Shown in pieces: positions 22,842 to 34,243 of a stretch of 64,000 bases of DNA. This DNA comes from Pinus tabuliformis (taxonomy: Eukaryota > Streptophyta > Pinopsida > Pinales > Pinaceae), in the NCBI GenBank assembly GCA_031772625.1, contig CM062818.1:1680322167-1680386166 (forward strand), in the 5' to 3' direction. The position numbers and the translations under genes were made by a program. The notes below the pieces were generated by a model. The model did not search any database and had not been told where the DNA came from. It worked only from the letters and a program-made list of their open reading frames with translations. Position 1 is the stretch's first letter, and the number at the start of each line of letters is the position of its first letter.

Positions 22842-24347
22842 ATGGCATCTGAGCATTCATCGGACTATGAAGTGGAAACCCAAAGTGACTCACCCTTGGA
22901 AGAACAGGCACCCCGAAGGCCTCATAAAGGTGGCAGACATGTTAGAGAAGAACCAACCATCCTTACAGAATTGCAGGCCCGCCCTCTTGCCATGTTTTGT
23001 TTTCAGCATCAGTCATGCTATGAGTTTTGTCAAAAGGTGGCTAGTGTTCAATTTCATCATGAGCTGGCTCGTCTTTTTGTGCTGAACTTACATGGAGATC
23101 AAGCTACCTTAGCCGATGTCACCTTCACGCTTACACCAGAATTTGTCTCATTAGCAACCGGCATACTGAACATTGGAGAACCATGGCACAAGAAACAAAA
23201 GATTGACCGACAACATTATGAGCCATACATTAAAATCGGTTTCTTGAGGGAGCTCAAGAGAGTGTTCCCATTCCGATATCTAAAAGATGAATATGCTCCA
23301 CTAATGAAATTGATCATGAAATATTTCAGCTGTGAGGGACGGTTCTCTCGTCTCTATGCTTATCACATCAGGTTTCTCATGCATTTCACCAGGGTACGGA
23401 TGATGAACATTCTGTATTTCATTTGCCGGAACATAGAGAGGATGACCACCTTTGTGCAGCATAAAACCCCTCAGCAACAACTTAACAGTGTCTATCATTT
23501 TGCTCTTATTAATATTTCGGTGGTTCATCAGCTTGAGTTACAGGGCATCACCTGGGATGATTTCATCTCTCGTGATTTCTTTAGAGCTTCATAAGGATTA
23601 TCAGAGGTTAAGCATGAAGGTGGACCTTCTCATCAGTATGAGTGCCATGAGACTACTAGTGTGCTAGTATTCATCACATATCAGAGAGGCACCAGACATT
23701 TGTTTGCAGCGGCAAAGCGAGTGTTATCTCCACCTGGGGTGGAAGGGGCCTCGTTTCCTCCATCAGCATCATAGGTACAAGACAAAGGCAAGAGGCCAAT
23801 GTAGGATGAGGGGCCTTCAGGTGAAAGAGAGACCGAATTCATTCTCATTCATGATGATGATACAGATACGGGCCCACAAAGTGCCAAACTTAGGGAGATC
23901 ATCCAGGAGTAGCAAATAGAGATCCAAGCCTTATCCCTTGACTTGGAGAGAGCTAAGTGGACCATGAAGTGCTTGGAGAAGAGGAACAAACAACTTGAGG
24001 ATCAGTAAATAATCATGGAGCTACAAAACATTCGCGAGCATCACCAAGTTGCACAAAGGAGAAGAATTGAGCTCACGTCATTGGAGCAAGAGAATAATGA
24101 GGATTGGGAGGCTAATCTCGAGAGAGTTAACATGCACTTAGAGAGGCTTTTGGACAAGGCTGATAAGGATCATGCATTGCTGAGACACATGGCTTTCCAC
24201 TACATGGCACGAAACAAGGTCTGCAAGGCACGAATCATGAATTTAAAGGAAAAATTGAGGAAGGCAATAAGGAAGCAAAAGAGGCAAAGGGAGCTTGATC
24301 ATTTTCAGATACTGGACGAAGCCTCTTTAGCCCAGCATAACACTTAA
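22842..24347 (+). pseudogene. LTR-encoded protein of A, 3' LTR copy (better preserved)
   Basis: 502-codon frame, the same length as its partner in the 5' LTR. The first 250 codons (22842-23594) are uninterrupted from ATG. Order: an acidic/Arg-rich N-terminus; a globular helical domain with ELARLFVLNLHGDQATLADV, FTLTPEFVSLATGI, FPFRYLKDEYAPLMKLIMKY, AYHIRFLMHF, NILYFICRNIERM and LNSVYHFALI; a Ser/Pro/Gly linker with HDDDTDTG; and a C-terminal coiled coil (about 24000-24290) rich in Lys, Glu and Arg. Stops at 23592, 23772, 23802, 23910 and 24006 disable it; those at 23772 and 23802 are shared with the other LTR. It has no homology I can name to gag, pol or env. An upstream ORF1-like or accessory role is inference. 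Confidence 0.75.
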
Positions 24348-25707
24348 TGAAGAATATCTATCCCAAATTTCAAGAAATTTGGGGTTTTGACATTTTGGAA
24401 ATTTTTTGCACAAAATACATGGTTTTTCTCCCTGTGTGCCGCGCCACCTGGTGCGTACTTTTTCTAGGGAGCTTCAAACTACAAAAAGTTTATATTTTTG
24501 GATTTTGCATTGAAAATCATGACTACTGGTGCATGGCCAAGAAGTTTGGGCAAGTTTTGAGTCCCCAAGAGGTCAAAAACACTCAAAAAATGACCTCTCT
24601 GCCCCTATTTTGACACACAGGAAGCAGTCTTGGGATATTGAAGTTTTGGAGTGGAAAATGTGCACAAAATTCAGAAATTCCACTTGGGTTGGAAATTAGA
24701 TAGGCAGGGATTTCCAACAAGCACACTTGGGCTCATTTTGGACTTCAGGAAGTGCCTCAAACTTAGCCTCAAAGTGGCACAACGCACATAGATTTTGGCG
24801 CGGCAAATAGAGGATTTTTGCTCAATTTTTCACCTTCAGCTCAGAAATTCGGCCAGTTTGACTAGTTTTTCTTTGTGATGTAATTTTTGATCTTTTTTGA
24901 TGTAATTGGATAAACATGATGTAATTTTGGCACTTATTTACTTATTCTAGAGGATTCATTCACTAAAAAGTGAAAATTTAATGAATGAATCAGTTTCCTA
25001 CCTTATAGAGGCAAGTTGTTTTGATTGCCTAGATTTTAGTGCTTTGTTTAGAATTGGTTGAAACAACTCCTAGAATGATGAGCTCGACCCCTAGAGGCAA
25101 TGGATTGGGTTGGGCTAGTCTATATCATGTAATTTCTAAGTCATTTTCAGGGTTGGACACTTGGGATTGCTTAAGCACTTCATTGTACATTCTATCTCTA
25201 CATTTTTGGCTAAGGAAAGACCAGGGTTTTGCAACATTGTTTAGGATCCATGTGGCTTTATGTTTTGATGGTGTGCTTCTCTAAGTAATTGTAAGTTCAT
25301 TACTGTTATGTGTATCATTTTCATTTCTTTTCTTCTGAATTTGAACAAATGAGTGATTAAGGTGGAATCCATTAACTGTTATGCTCTGCCTTTGAATTTG
25401 TTTAAATTTCCATGTTTTCATCTGTTTAAGGAGAATTCTTGAGACTCTCTTGCTCTCCTTAGCTCCTCACCAGTCCGATCAATTCATTCACTCAATTTAA
25501 AAGCATCAAAACTATTGCCTTCCTTGCCCCAATCATAACTCAGCAGAAACTGTGCCTCATCCCCGAGCCCAATTTGCCTTTCCCTATTTCCAACACAAAA
25601 CCCCCAAAAACTCACAACAAACCCTTGTACTTAATACCTAGCCTAAGATTAGCTTTTATTACAGTCATCTCGAGCCCCATCGATTACCTTTTCCTGAGAT
25701 CGACCCA

Positions 25708-25748
25708 GAGAGAGCCCTCTCCTATGCTCGTAGGGCTAGCTACGAGGC
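25708..25748 (+). other. Tandem hairpins near the A 3' LTR end
   Basis: Copy of the 14418-14458 structure. Loops AGCC and GGCTAG are unchanged. The outer pair of each stem is broken by a single substitution (AGAGAG opposite CTCTCC; GCTCGTAG opposite CTACGAGG). Confidence 0.6.
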
Positions 25749-25819
25749 TGAGCGTGGTTTGATGTGGACCTAGAACCTTGTCTTTTCAGCCTGAGGAAAA
25801 TCTAGGCTCTAACACTGGG

Positions 25820-26480
25820 GAGGGTAAAAAGGAGTCGGAAAAGAAAGTTAATTTTCCTTTCAAAGTGTGCAATAGAGACGATTTAACTAATCTTTTCCCT
25901 AAGATTCAGGATGCTCAGCGCTTGTTGGGACAACACGGTTCTTCTAGTTCCTAGGCAGTTCTAACTAACCCTTTTCCCCAACGGCAACAAATGTTTGCTG
26001 GCACGAATGCTAATAATGGAAACCCCATAGGGGGGAACTAGGAAGGGGAAAATCCATCACATGTAGATATGATGAGTTCTCATGTTGATGTTTCTACAAG
26101 ATCACATGATTATGGTGAACCAAAATCCTCTAAGGCCAAGGATGCTCCTGATGTTCCAGAGCCACTCCATATCAAGATGCCCATAGTTGAATCCATACCT
26201 CAGATGCCGAAAGGATTTGCAAAACGTTTGATGATTAACCCTAATGCCAGGGCTACCCAGAACTAATCAATTGTTGAAGGTCTAGCTCAAGGCCCTTGTG
26301 TGATGTATGCATTAGAGGTACTCCAGTCCTGTCCATCACAAAGGAGTACGATGCTCACTGCGATCGGGGCCATAGATCTGAAAAACTCTCTTATTGTTAC
26401 ATTTGACATGTCAAATATTAAGAAGAGACTACCTCATCACATGGATTTCTAAATTAAATCTACATATCGAAAGATCAATA
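25820..26480 (+). pseudogene. Element C gag end and linker, resumed after A
   Basis: C's gag frame resumes (EGKKESEKKVNFPFK) exactly in phase with the codons before A once one target duplication is removed. It continues through NRDDLTNLFPKIQDAQRLLG, a Gly/Asn stretch, and KMPIVESIPQMPKGFAKRL, with stops near 25953, 26039 and 26264. This part bridges nucleocapsid and protease and has no recognised enzymatic motif. Confidence 0.75.
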
Positions 26481-27399
26481 TATTTCGAACTGTAGTGGAT
26501 GAGGGAGATTCCACATGTGTCATGTCTATTTCATGTTGGAAAGCTATCAGATCTACTCAAGTTGTTACTTCACCGACTCTCTTTACTGCATTTGATGGTG
26601 ATTGTCATAGGCCACATGGAATTATTCCAGCCTTTCCCATCTGTGTTGGGGGCAAGTTGGTTAATATTGAGGTGGAAATAGTCGATGCAAATTTGGATTA
26701 TAGTCTTCTATTGGGACGAAATTGGATTTATGAATGGATGCCATTGTATCATCATTATGTCACATCCTATGCTTTCCTTATGAAGGGAGAATTATTACTA
26801 TTGATCAGATGGAGTATTCTCTAAAAGAATCCAATGCATCTTCTGATTCGTCTATTCCCTTCGTGAATAACCCCAAGAAACCTATTGAAAATTTAGGAGT
26901 TGGAATGTATTCCTCATTGATGGGTACCTTTGATCTTCCGTCTCCTACTGCTTGAATAAATGCTATTTCATTGTCCAAGACTCCTTCTCGAAGAGAGTTC
27001 TTTAGAACTAATTAATTTTCAGATCCTTCGCCCTTACCCTCTTCTACGACCACATTAGAAGCAATGCAAGTGGATGGAATGACATATCCTATGTTTGCAG
27101 CTAAAATTTCTTATCAATTTATAATTAACACTGCAGATTCCGATCCTACTCCTCTTTCACCATAGGATTTGGATGGAGATGTGGCTTTGGATTGTACTCT
27201 TGACTCTACTTCTTCTATGCGCTGCCTTGATACTATTTTAGCATCTGAGGATAGACTGTGGGATGATTTGCATTATCGGTCATATTTTCTCCTAGACTTG
27301 CATGAAGTAGAATCAAGTTTGTGTAGTCCTTCATCGACTGGTGATGTTCACACAATTTTAAACCCTTTGGCTCTAGCATAGGTTTTTTTCGAAGGTAAC
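26481..27399 (+). pseudogene. Element C protease and linker
   Basis: Retropepsin-like protease of C. The signature VVDEGDSTCVMSISCWKAI has the catalytic Asp (D-E-G in place of D-S/T-G), then TLFTAFDGD, and the C-terminal LDYSLLLGRNWIYEW typical of gypsy proteases. A poorly conserved linker (26820-27399), rich in Ser, Pro and Asp with stops near 26956 and 27163, leads to RT. It is in the same reading phase as the resumed gag only in part; small indels are likely. Confidence 0.75.
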
Positions 27400-28122
27400 A
27401 TGTCTATCATTTCAGAAACTATTCCGGTGAACATCTCCAGGAATCCCAATATAATTGAGAATGTTTTCATCACATCCGAATGCTCCCTTGAAGAAATTAA
27501 AATCTATACCGACCTTTTTAAAGAATTCTGTGATGTGTTTGCTTGGTCTTATGAGGAAATGCCTGGAATTGATCCATCAATAGTCCAGCATGAGATCAAG
27601 ACTTACGCGAATGTGAAGCCTATACGACAAAAGCTTCGGTCGGTAAACCTTAAGAAATTGGCAGCTATCAAAGCCAAGGTTGAGAAACTGCTTAAGGAGG
27701 GTTTCATATACCGCTTTCCGTTGAATGAGTGGGTCTCGAATCTAGTCCTGGTTAATAAAAAACAAGGAACGATCCATGTATGCATAGACTTTAGGGATTT
27801 AAATAAGGCTTGTCCTAAAGATAATTTCCCCACACCATTTATTGATCAGATTATCAATGAATGTGCGGGAAATGATATTTTCTCCTTCAAAGATGGTTTC
27901 TTGTGTTATAATCAAATTACCATCCATCCTGAAGATCAACATTAGACAAATTTTATCTACCCATCGAGTACTTTTGCATACAAAAATATGCCTTTTGGCC
28001 TTAAAAATGCTAGAGCTGTCTTTCAGCAGGCCATGTCCTACACTTTCCATGATATCAAGCATATCATATAAGCTTATTTGGATGACCTAGCTGCTTGTTC
28101 TCAAAAGAGAATTGATCATCGT
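27400..28122 (+). pseudogene. Element C reverse transcriptase, first part
   Basis: Ty3/gypsy RT: FCDVFAWSYEEMPGIDPSIV, VKPIRQKLRSVN, WVSNLVLVNKKQGTIHVCID, FRDLNKACPKDNFPTPFIDQ, MPFGLKNARAVFQQAM and the catalytic AYLDDLAACSQKRIDHR. A TAG at 27943 and a TAA just before AYLDD break it. The frame is cut about 40 bp after YLDD by element B (target duplication ATCGT, 28118-28122) and continues at 35489. Confidence 0.88.
28118..28122. repeat. Target-site duplication of B, left copy (ATCGT)
   Basis: ATCGT precedes TGTTAGATAC at 28123 and is repeated after the terminal GTTAACA at 35484-35488. It delimits element B as one insertion in C's RT. Confidence 0.95.
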
Positions 28123-28273
28123 TGTTAGATACCTATACCAATAGGTTTCATATTTCATGATTGGCTATGAAAGGTCCAAATATGATCTGCTTTGATGATT
28201 CAAAGATCACATATTCCCAAGAGAATCCAATCTGTGCTTATAGCTTGGTATGGACTTAAAATTTTGATGGATG

Positions 28274-28421
28274 GTCCAACAGTCTAATCTGGATCATTCC
28301 ATGGTTTAAATTTTCAGTTGTAGAATAGAGAAAGGAGTCTGTCCAAACTGTTTAATCTTGGCAGACAAGTAGTTTAGGTAGAGAAAAAAGGCTCCCAACA
28401 GCTTAATCTGGGACGTTGGAA
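28274..28421 (+). repeat. Three imperfect TAATCTGG boxes in B
   Basis: Related 20-28-bp motifs: CCAACAGTCTAATCTGG (about 28275), CCAAACTGTTTAATCTTGG (28343) and CCCAACAGCTTAATCTGGG followed by ACGTTGG (28394-28420). They lie in the presumed U3 of the LTR. Clustered similar motifs suggest protein-binding sites or an internal duplication; which one cannot be told. Confidence 0.5.
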
Positions 28422-29199
28422 GAAATAAGGGTAGAAGTAGATAGAAAGACAAAAGAAAAGCCAAAGAAAAGAAAAGGAAAGTAAGGGTCTGCAATTCCAA
28501 GTGCACCCTCCAAGGAGAAATAAAAAATGCTAGGCAAGTAGCTGGGTAAGTAGTTGGGGTTGCAGAAAGGTTATCTTTACCATTGCAGATGTGTTAACTA
28601 TGTTTACCAAAGCAAAGTCAATCAATTGACAAGGTGTTCTTCTTCATCAAGTTGCAGCAGGAAGCATGACTAACCTCCCTCCTTCCCCTTTCCATTTCAT
28701 TACTAACATCCCCTCATCAGCTGAGATTCATGGAAGAAGATTATGGTTTCATGGTGGTTCTGGTTCATTCAAAAGCCACATTTCTTGTGTAAAAATCTTT
28801 TCATTTTGATCTACTCTTTAAGCCAAGTGTTTCACAAACAAACTTAGTGTTTTCTCCCTTCATTCCCCCCCCCATCCATATTAACTCTAACTCTACTATG
28901 TAAATACCTTATATTACCTTTCCCCTAATATTATTAACACCATGGTGTATAAACCCCAAATTTTGTATAAATACCCCTCCCCTTGGCATTATAGCCATAT
29001 GTTCTCTAGAAAAGGAATCAAAGTGACATCTGGTCACTTGGATGAACCTATACCTCATCTCTCCCCCTTGCTTCAAGTCATTCCACTCATTAAACCATCA
29101 TTTGCAAAGGAAAACCCTATACAAGCCCCTTTTTTACCCATAACCCCTTTGAAATCATGAAAAATCCAAAAAACCCACTTCTGCCGCTTAACCAAAGTC

Positions 29200-30076
29200 T
29201 CGGCGCATATATTTGTTTTTTCGAAATACATTGAAAACCTTACTAAAACACTATACCCCGATGATCCTCCGCCTAAGCGCGCATCCCGAAAATAAAGATT
29301 AAATAATGCCGCGCCTTTGCCATATCCACTATGCATGTCAATTGACCCCGACAGCCGTCCGATCGGAGCTTGAGCATCCAACGGCTCTTATCACATCGGA
29401 GCGGCTCCGACGTCCGCTGTTTACCCGCCATATCTGCCGATCACATCACTGCCCCGACAGCCGTTGGATCGGGCCCTCCAGATCCGACGGTCATCGTTGA
29501 TATCAGAGCGGGTCTCACATCCGACGGATATCGTCCGATGTCTGTAAAAAGGTTACGTCACTCGGCAGCCACGCGTCCCCGCCACAGCTCATCGGAGGTA
29601 CGTCTGACAGATTCCCCCCCGTACCATGAGCGGTGCGATATGAAACCACTGGCTGTTTCCGGTTTCAGCTATTCCGCCTATACTACGTCACCTCCGCATC
29701 ATCCCACATCACTGCCACCATGCCGTCACGTCAGCCGTTGCGCCCGACCGTCTGCCGATCTGTCCTGCCACTTCACCATCCCCGTGGACCAATCAGAGCC
29801 CGCCACCTCACCTATGACATTAGCCGGCCCTGACCCCACCTATGACATCATGCTGACGTCAGCAGAAAAACGCGCCAAAGTCCAAAAAACCAATATTATG
29901 GTGAAATTTCGTGTTTTTTCCCATTTTCTCACAATAGACTTTGTTGTGCCTGCATGCGATTTTCACGTCCAAAGTCCGCCAACCTGCAGAACCTGACCAG
30001 GAGACCGGCGGCGCGCCATTTCCACAGTCATCCGTGACCATTGCCTACTCCTCACCAGGTATTCTCCGCTATAAAT
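29200..30076 (+). promoter_or_regulatory. CpG-rich promoter-like block with TATA box in B
   Basis: This block is far richer in C, G and CpG than its AT-rich surroundings. It holds several ACGTCA elements (near 29546, 29685 and 29727) and a full TGACGTCA palindrome (29854-29861), the classic bZIP/as-1-type core, as well as repeated CCGACGG/CCAACGG and CATCGGAG phrases. A TATA box (TATAAAT, 30070-30076) follows, about 400 bp before the ATG at 30473. Together these look like a strong regulated plant promoter inside the LTR. Many intact CpGs suggest the insertion is young or was long unmethylated. Confidence 0.6.
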
Positions 30077-30472
30077 CCTTCACGTACCTGCTTTGTCTGT
30101 TATTTCCCTCAAAAGAGCTTATAACAGAAAAAACTCTTGAATTCACTGGCAGAAATCCTTTCACCTGCCCCTTTGACAGTTGTGAACTCGAACAATACTA
30201 GCCAAGCCTTGTTTTCCTGCATTTTTCATTGAAAAACCAAGCTCTGTCTGCGCAATTGCGGCAGACTCATTCAAACCGAATTTAACTACTGAGAGACACA
30301 GAGTGAGGCCAAACATTTGTCCTATTTTGCACTGCAAATAGTATTTCAATTGCTATTTACTAGAACTACTCTCTGTTCCTGATAAATTCACCTCCCTGGT
30401 AAAGAGACATTCCTCTGTACTGTCCTGCTCAATTAAAACCACTTTGCACTCAATTCAAAATCCTGTTTTGCA

Positions 30473-33400
30473 ATGGAGACACCTGTAGTACTAAATGTTC
30501 AACCCCTGAATGCCCCTCAAAGGAACTTGAAATGGCAATCCTTGGCAGATATGGATTACCAAATTACAGAGGAAATGTTTATGAGCAGCAAATTCCACAT
30601 TCATCTGTTGAATGAGTTGAAAGCCAAGCATGAAAATGGGACAGATATATTGGGCATATGGGACTCTTTCCTCCCTATTTGCAAGCTCCCTCAGGTCAAC
30701 CAGTTCCCTGAACTAATCCACCTGTGTGCTGAACAATATGATGCTTCTCAGAGGGCTGTTGTTGACCCATCTGGTTCATTACTTTTCTATGTTACCCCTC
30801 AAGCTATCAGAGACATGCTTTGCTTCAACCCTCAGAAGAAGTTGGTCCCTTTGTCACTGGTGAACCTGATAAAACAAGGGGATAAACTGACAGATGCTCA
30901 AATTATCAAACTTAATCAATTATACATTAACTCTGACATTGTGATGTACCCTCCAATTGGTCATGTATATCTCAATGAGCTGGGCAGAGACCTTGCAGAT
31001 ATGATTTGTCCCATCTTGGGATATAGTTCAATTGAGCATATTGATGCAACTGTGCTGGTAATAATGCTTATGTTTGCTCCTGGCAAGTCACCAATCAGCT
31101 ATGACTATGCCACCTACATATCAGACAAGATTCATGAGCAATTGATGAATTTGAGGAGAGATAGGATGTTCAGATACACCTCCTACATTTACCATTTGGT
31201 CTTGTACCATCAACATGAGAAATTTCATTTTTCAATCAAAAGAGTGGATGCCCAAGGCAATCCCAGATCAGTGGTCTATTAGTCTTCTGTCTTCCACACT
31301 ACACCTGAGTCTCCATACACTTACTGTGAATTCATGGATCTGTTCATCCATCCAGCTATGGCAATGCTGATGAGCTCACCTCCTCCGAGACTCACTGAAG
31401 ACATGCAGAGAATTCTTCAGCTATCCAAAGCTTACAACATTGGCGATTGGTACTTCTACCAAAACCACACTGTCATCAAGATATATGGGTGTGATTTACC
31501 TCCATTCAGATTACCTAAGTATGTGCCTATGAGGCTATTTTCCCTAGAGTACTTTAGGCAATTTGGCAGAGTTGATGTGCTTCACTTTTCAGGAAAAGGC
31601 AAAAAAGCACAGTTGAAGGTGAAAAGCCAACTTGGCCATTTTATCTACAACGAGAGGGAGCAAGGATGGAGGGAAGCAGAGAGAATGCTTGAGTCCCTTG
31701 GCCTGCAAACCAGTTTCCTATGGGTACCCTATGACCCTAATCATTTCATAACTATGAGGAGGCTCAAATATAAGTTATCTGCCTATGATCACCATAGTAT
31801 CCCTCACATTGAAAAATATGCAAACCAAGACAAATGGAGGAGAGGGACCTTAGGAGAGCCCATGTCACAAGAAGAGATAAACCAGAGGGCACTAAGGAAT
31901 CTAAGGAAGATGGCTGACCTTGAACTTTGTTCACAGGTATTCACACTTCCAAGCACACAAGCGGGAGCAGCTGCATCCTCCTCAACTGCCAAACAGCAAA
32001 CTACCAAGGCCACTGAAAATATATCCAGCAAGGGCAAAGAAAAGGAAATGGAGACAGCGCAACCACATCAAGATAAGGAGCAGTCACCTCCAGTGACTCA
32101 AGAGCAGGCAGATAAAGAAAGGCAGCAGCAGTCAGAGCAACAACAGCAACAAGAATTGCAGCAAGAAGAAGGGCAACATGACAGACAGCAGCCCTTACAG
32201 CAGGAAAGAGTAGTTGATACTCCAACTTCCACTGAGCAACAGGCTCAGAACATAGTGTCTCCTAGGCCAGAAGTCACCACTGATGCCTCGGTCCTCCAAA
32301 CTCCACAGAAGGAGGACTTAAGCAGAAAAAGGGATAGAGAAACTCCTCTGACTTCATCTATCAACCAGGGAGAGAAAAGACAAAGATTGAATGACTTTTC
32401 GGAGGATGACATAGCAATAAGACAAGCATTGGGCATGGGCCCACCCAGCAGAGAAGCTTCAGCAAGTTCCTTCTAGCAGGAACAGGACAAGACTATGGGA
32501 GGGGAGGTCAGCTCCTCCAGCCAGCAAAAAGAAGGACAAGTAAGCATCAAAAAGCAGTTTATAGACATCAAAAGGAGGAGTGATCCTATCAAGATACAGC
32601 TGTACAATCATCTGCTAAACATGGCTCCCACCAACCAGCAAAGATTCATGTCTGCCTTTGATGTAAGTGAAGGCAAAATGATCATGAGTCATTTTATGCC
32701 CACAGCACTGCATCCCCAATCTGCCTCAGATTACCTCAGGACCAACCTGGAGGTCCTGGCCAAAGACATACACCCAATGGATAAAATTGAACTGCACAAA
32801 CAAACTAGTGAGATGGTGTATGCCTCCTTGGCAGACAAAACATTAGAAAATTACAAGCTAGAGAGCAGCCTTAATGCCACAGCCTCTCAACTGGAATTGG
32901 AGAGGGCATCTTCCCAGGCGAAGGACAACAGAATAAGGTCCCTGGAAGACATAATCATTGAAATTGGGCATGATCCCAAAGATATTTCAGGAATACAGGA
33001 AATCTTGAAGTTGAGGGATGCTGACATGGCTGCCTTGAGGAAGAAAATCAAACTCCCAGCTACCATTCACCCTCAGACAGATGAGGTAGCCCAACAAAGG
33101 CATGAGCAAGATACCACAGATTTGTTGATTTCCATTTATAAACAGCTTGTTCAGGCACAAGAGAAATTGGGAGAATCTGAGGCTACACAAGCGGCCCTGC
33201 AAGCATCATTGAAACAAAGAGAAGAGGGTCAGACCTCTCAGCCTCCTCCTCAGATCATCAATCTCAAGGAAACTGCTCCTATCACTGCTCCTCCTCCTCA
33301 ACAGACTGAACAGACAGCAACATCTACTTTAGCAACGCCAACAACTATAGAGCAGGCCCAAAGCCTGGATATGCAAAAGCTGAAGAATGAAATCCAAATC

Positions 33401-34243
33401 CTGGAAGCTCAAATGACAGAGTTAAATGAGACCAGGGAAAAGTTAGCCAAAGTCAATGACAGGCATGATAAATCAAAGAAAGAAGTGGCAGAAAAGGGCA
33501 GGGAAATTAAAGCCCTTAAAGACAAGATCAAAGAGCTAGAGAATGAGCTCAAGTTGGATAAGGTGGTGGCTGAGCTTAAAATAGTGCTGTGGGCTAACAT
33601 TGGTAAATCTATCAATGAGCAATGGCAATATATTGAGACAATCCATGAGCAACTAGAGCTCATCCCAAAGGCACAGAAGGAGGTTCACAGATCAAGAGCT
33701 TTATTGAGCAACATGCCTGAGATAGCCACCAGGATGATCAATGTGCTTAACAATAGGACAAGCACTCAGTTGGCTACCATGGGAATTCCAAACAGAACTG
33801 AGCACATTCAGTTGATCAAAAGGGTTTTCACACTGAGAAACTTAGTGCAGACATTGGAAAGAAGAACCCAGGATATGCAGACGGAGGTGAACAGGTTTTT
33901 GGAAAAGTTTCAGGTGTTAGAAAACAGAGGGCTACCTAGCTTACTGAACAACGCAGGGAGATTGTTCACACATGACCAGTATGCCAAAAGGGTCAACACA
34001 TTTGCCACTAGTCAGATCAATGAGAAGCCCAGCACCTCAGAGGAAACAGGGCCAGCCATAGGGCAGACTCTCTATAACAGAGTAGAGAATCTATTTTTTA
34101 TAATGAATGAGATCAATCACCTGTTTGGGGTGGCTCCCAATTTCTTCAAGTATACAGAGGTAGAGGAGACTATAGAGGAAATCCTCAGGCATCAACTCCC
34201 TACACAAGACTGGTGGGCAAGTGCAATACAGAAAATTTTATAG
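30473..34243 (+). pseudogene. LTR-encoded protein of B (about 1,256 codons)
   Basis: A frame in one phase from ATG 30473 to TAG 34241, interrupted only by TAG at 31280 and TAG at 32474, both one C-to-T change from Gln. Layout: residues 1-270, a globular helical domain (FYVTPQAIRDMLCFNPQKKL, HVYLNELGRDLADMI, YATYISDKIHEQLM, SYIYHLVLYH); 285-480, a second domain (LPKYVPMRLFSLEYFRQFGR, SFLWVPYDPNHF); about 485-665, a low-complexity section very rich in Gln with acidic and Ser/Thr stretches; 675-1256, a largely helical region with a long coiled coil (about 790-1050, for example ELNETREKLAKVNDRHDKSK). There is no gag, pol or env similarity, signal peptide or membrane segment. I do not recognise the family. 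It resembles A's LTR protein in domain order, and could be an ORF1-type accessory or structural protein. Confidence 0.8.

Larger units (their letters stand above)
10128..25814 (+). mobile_element. Element A: 15.7-kb Ty3/gypsy (Tat/Ogre-like) with 4.4-kb LTRs
   Basis: A complete but inactive LTR retrotransposon of 15,687 bp with LTRs at 10128-14525 and 21421-25814, perfect 8-bp terminal inverted repeats (TGTTAGAG/CTCTAACA) and a 5-bp target duplication. The order is LTR (with an internal reading frame), tRNA-Arg primer site, gag, protease, archaeal/plant-type RNase H, reverse transcriptase, degenerate gypsy RNase H, integrase, tRNA-Arg-like sequence, LTR. The tRNA-Arg primer and extra RNase H are features of the Tat/Ogre clade of plant Ty3/gypsy elements. 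Gag and pol are in different phases, with several stops. Catalytic residues are lost in protease, RNase H and integrase. The two LTRs differ by scattered, mostly transition changes and few indels. Confidence 0.95.
21421..25814 (+). repeat. Element A 3' LTR (4,394 bp)
   Basis: Starts TGTTAGAGTCGG and ends GGCTCTAACA at 25814, followed by the right target duplication CTGGG (25815-25819). Its organisation matches the 5' LTR: TATAAAG at 22065-22071, CpG-rich motif block 22181-22275, reading frame 22842-24347, hairpins 25708-25748. Differences from the 5' LTR are mostly C/T and G/A changes, many at CpG, with very few indels. Confidence 0.95.

Noticed and set aside
22606..23085. 159-codon frame overlapping the start of A's LTR frame
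   Set aside because: It is another phase of the same DNA, Pro/Phe/Ser-rich, not matched in length or continuity in the 5' LTR. The 502-codon frame is the conserved one.
29370..29996. 208-codon frame in the CpG-rich block of B
   Set aside because: GC-rich DNA lacks stops by chance. The frame is Ser/Pro/Arg/His-rich without domains, and the block looks like a promoter.
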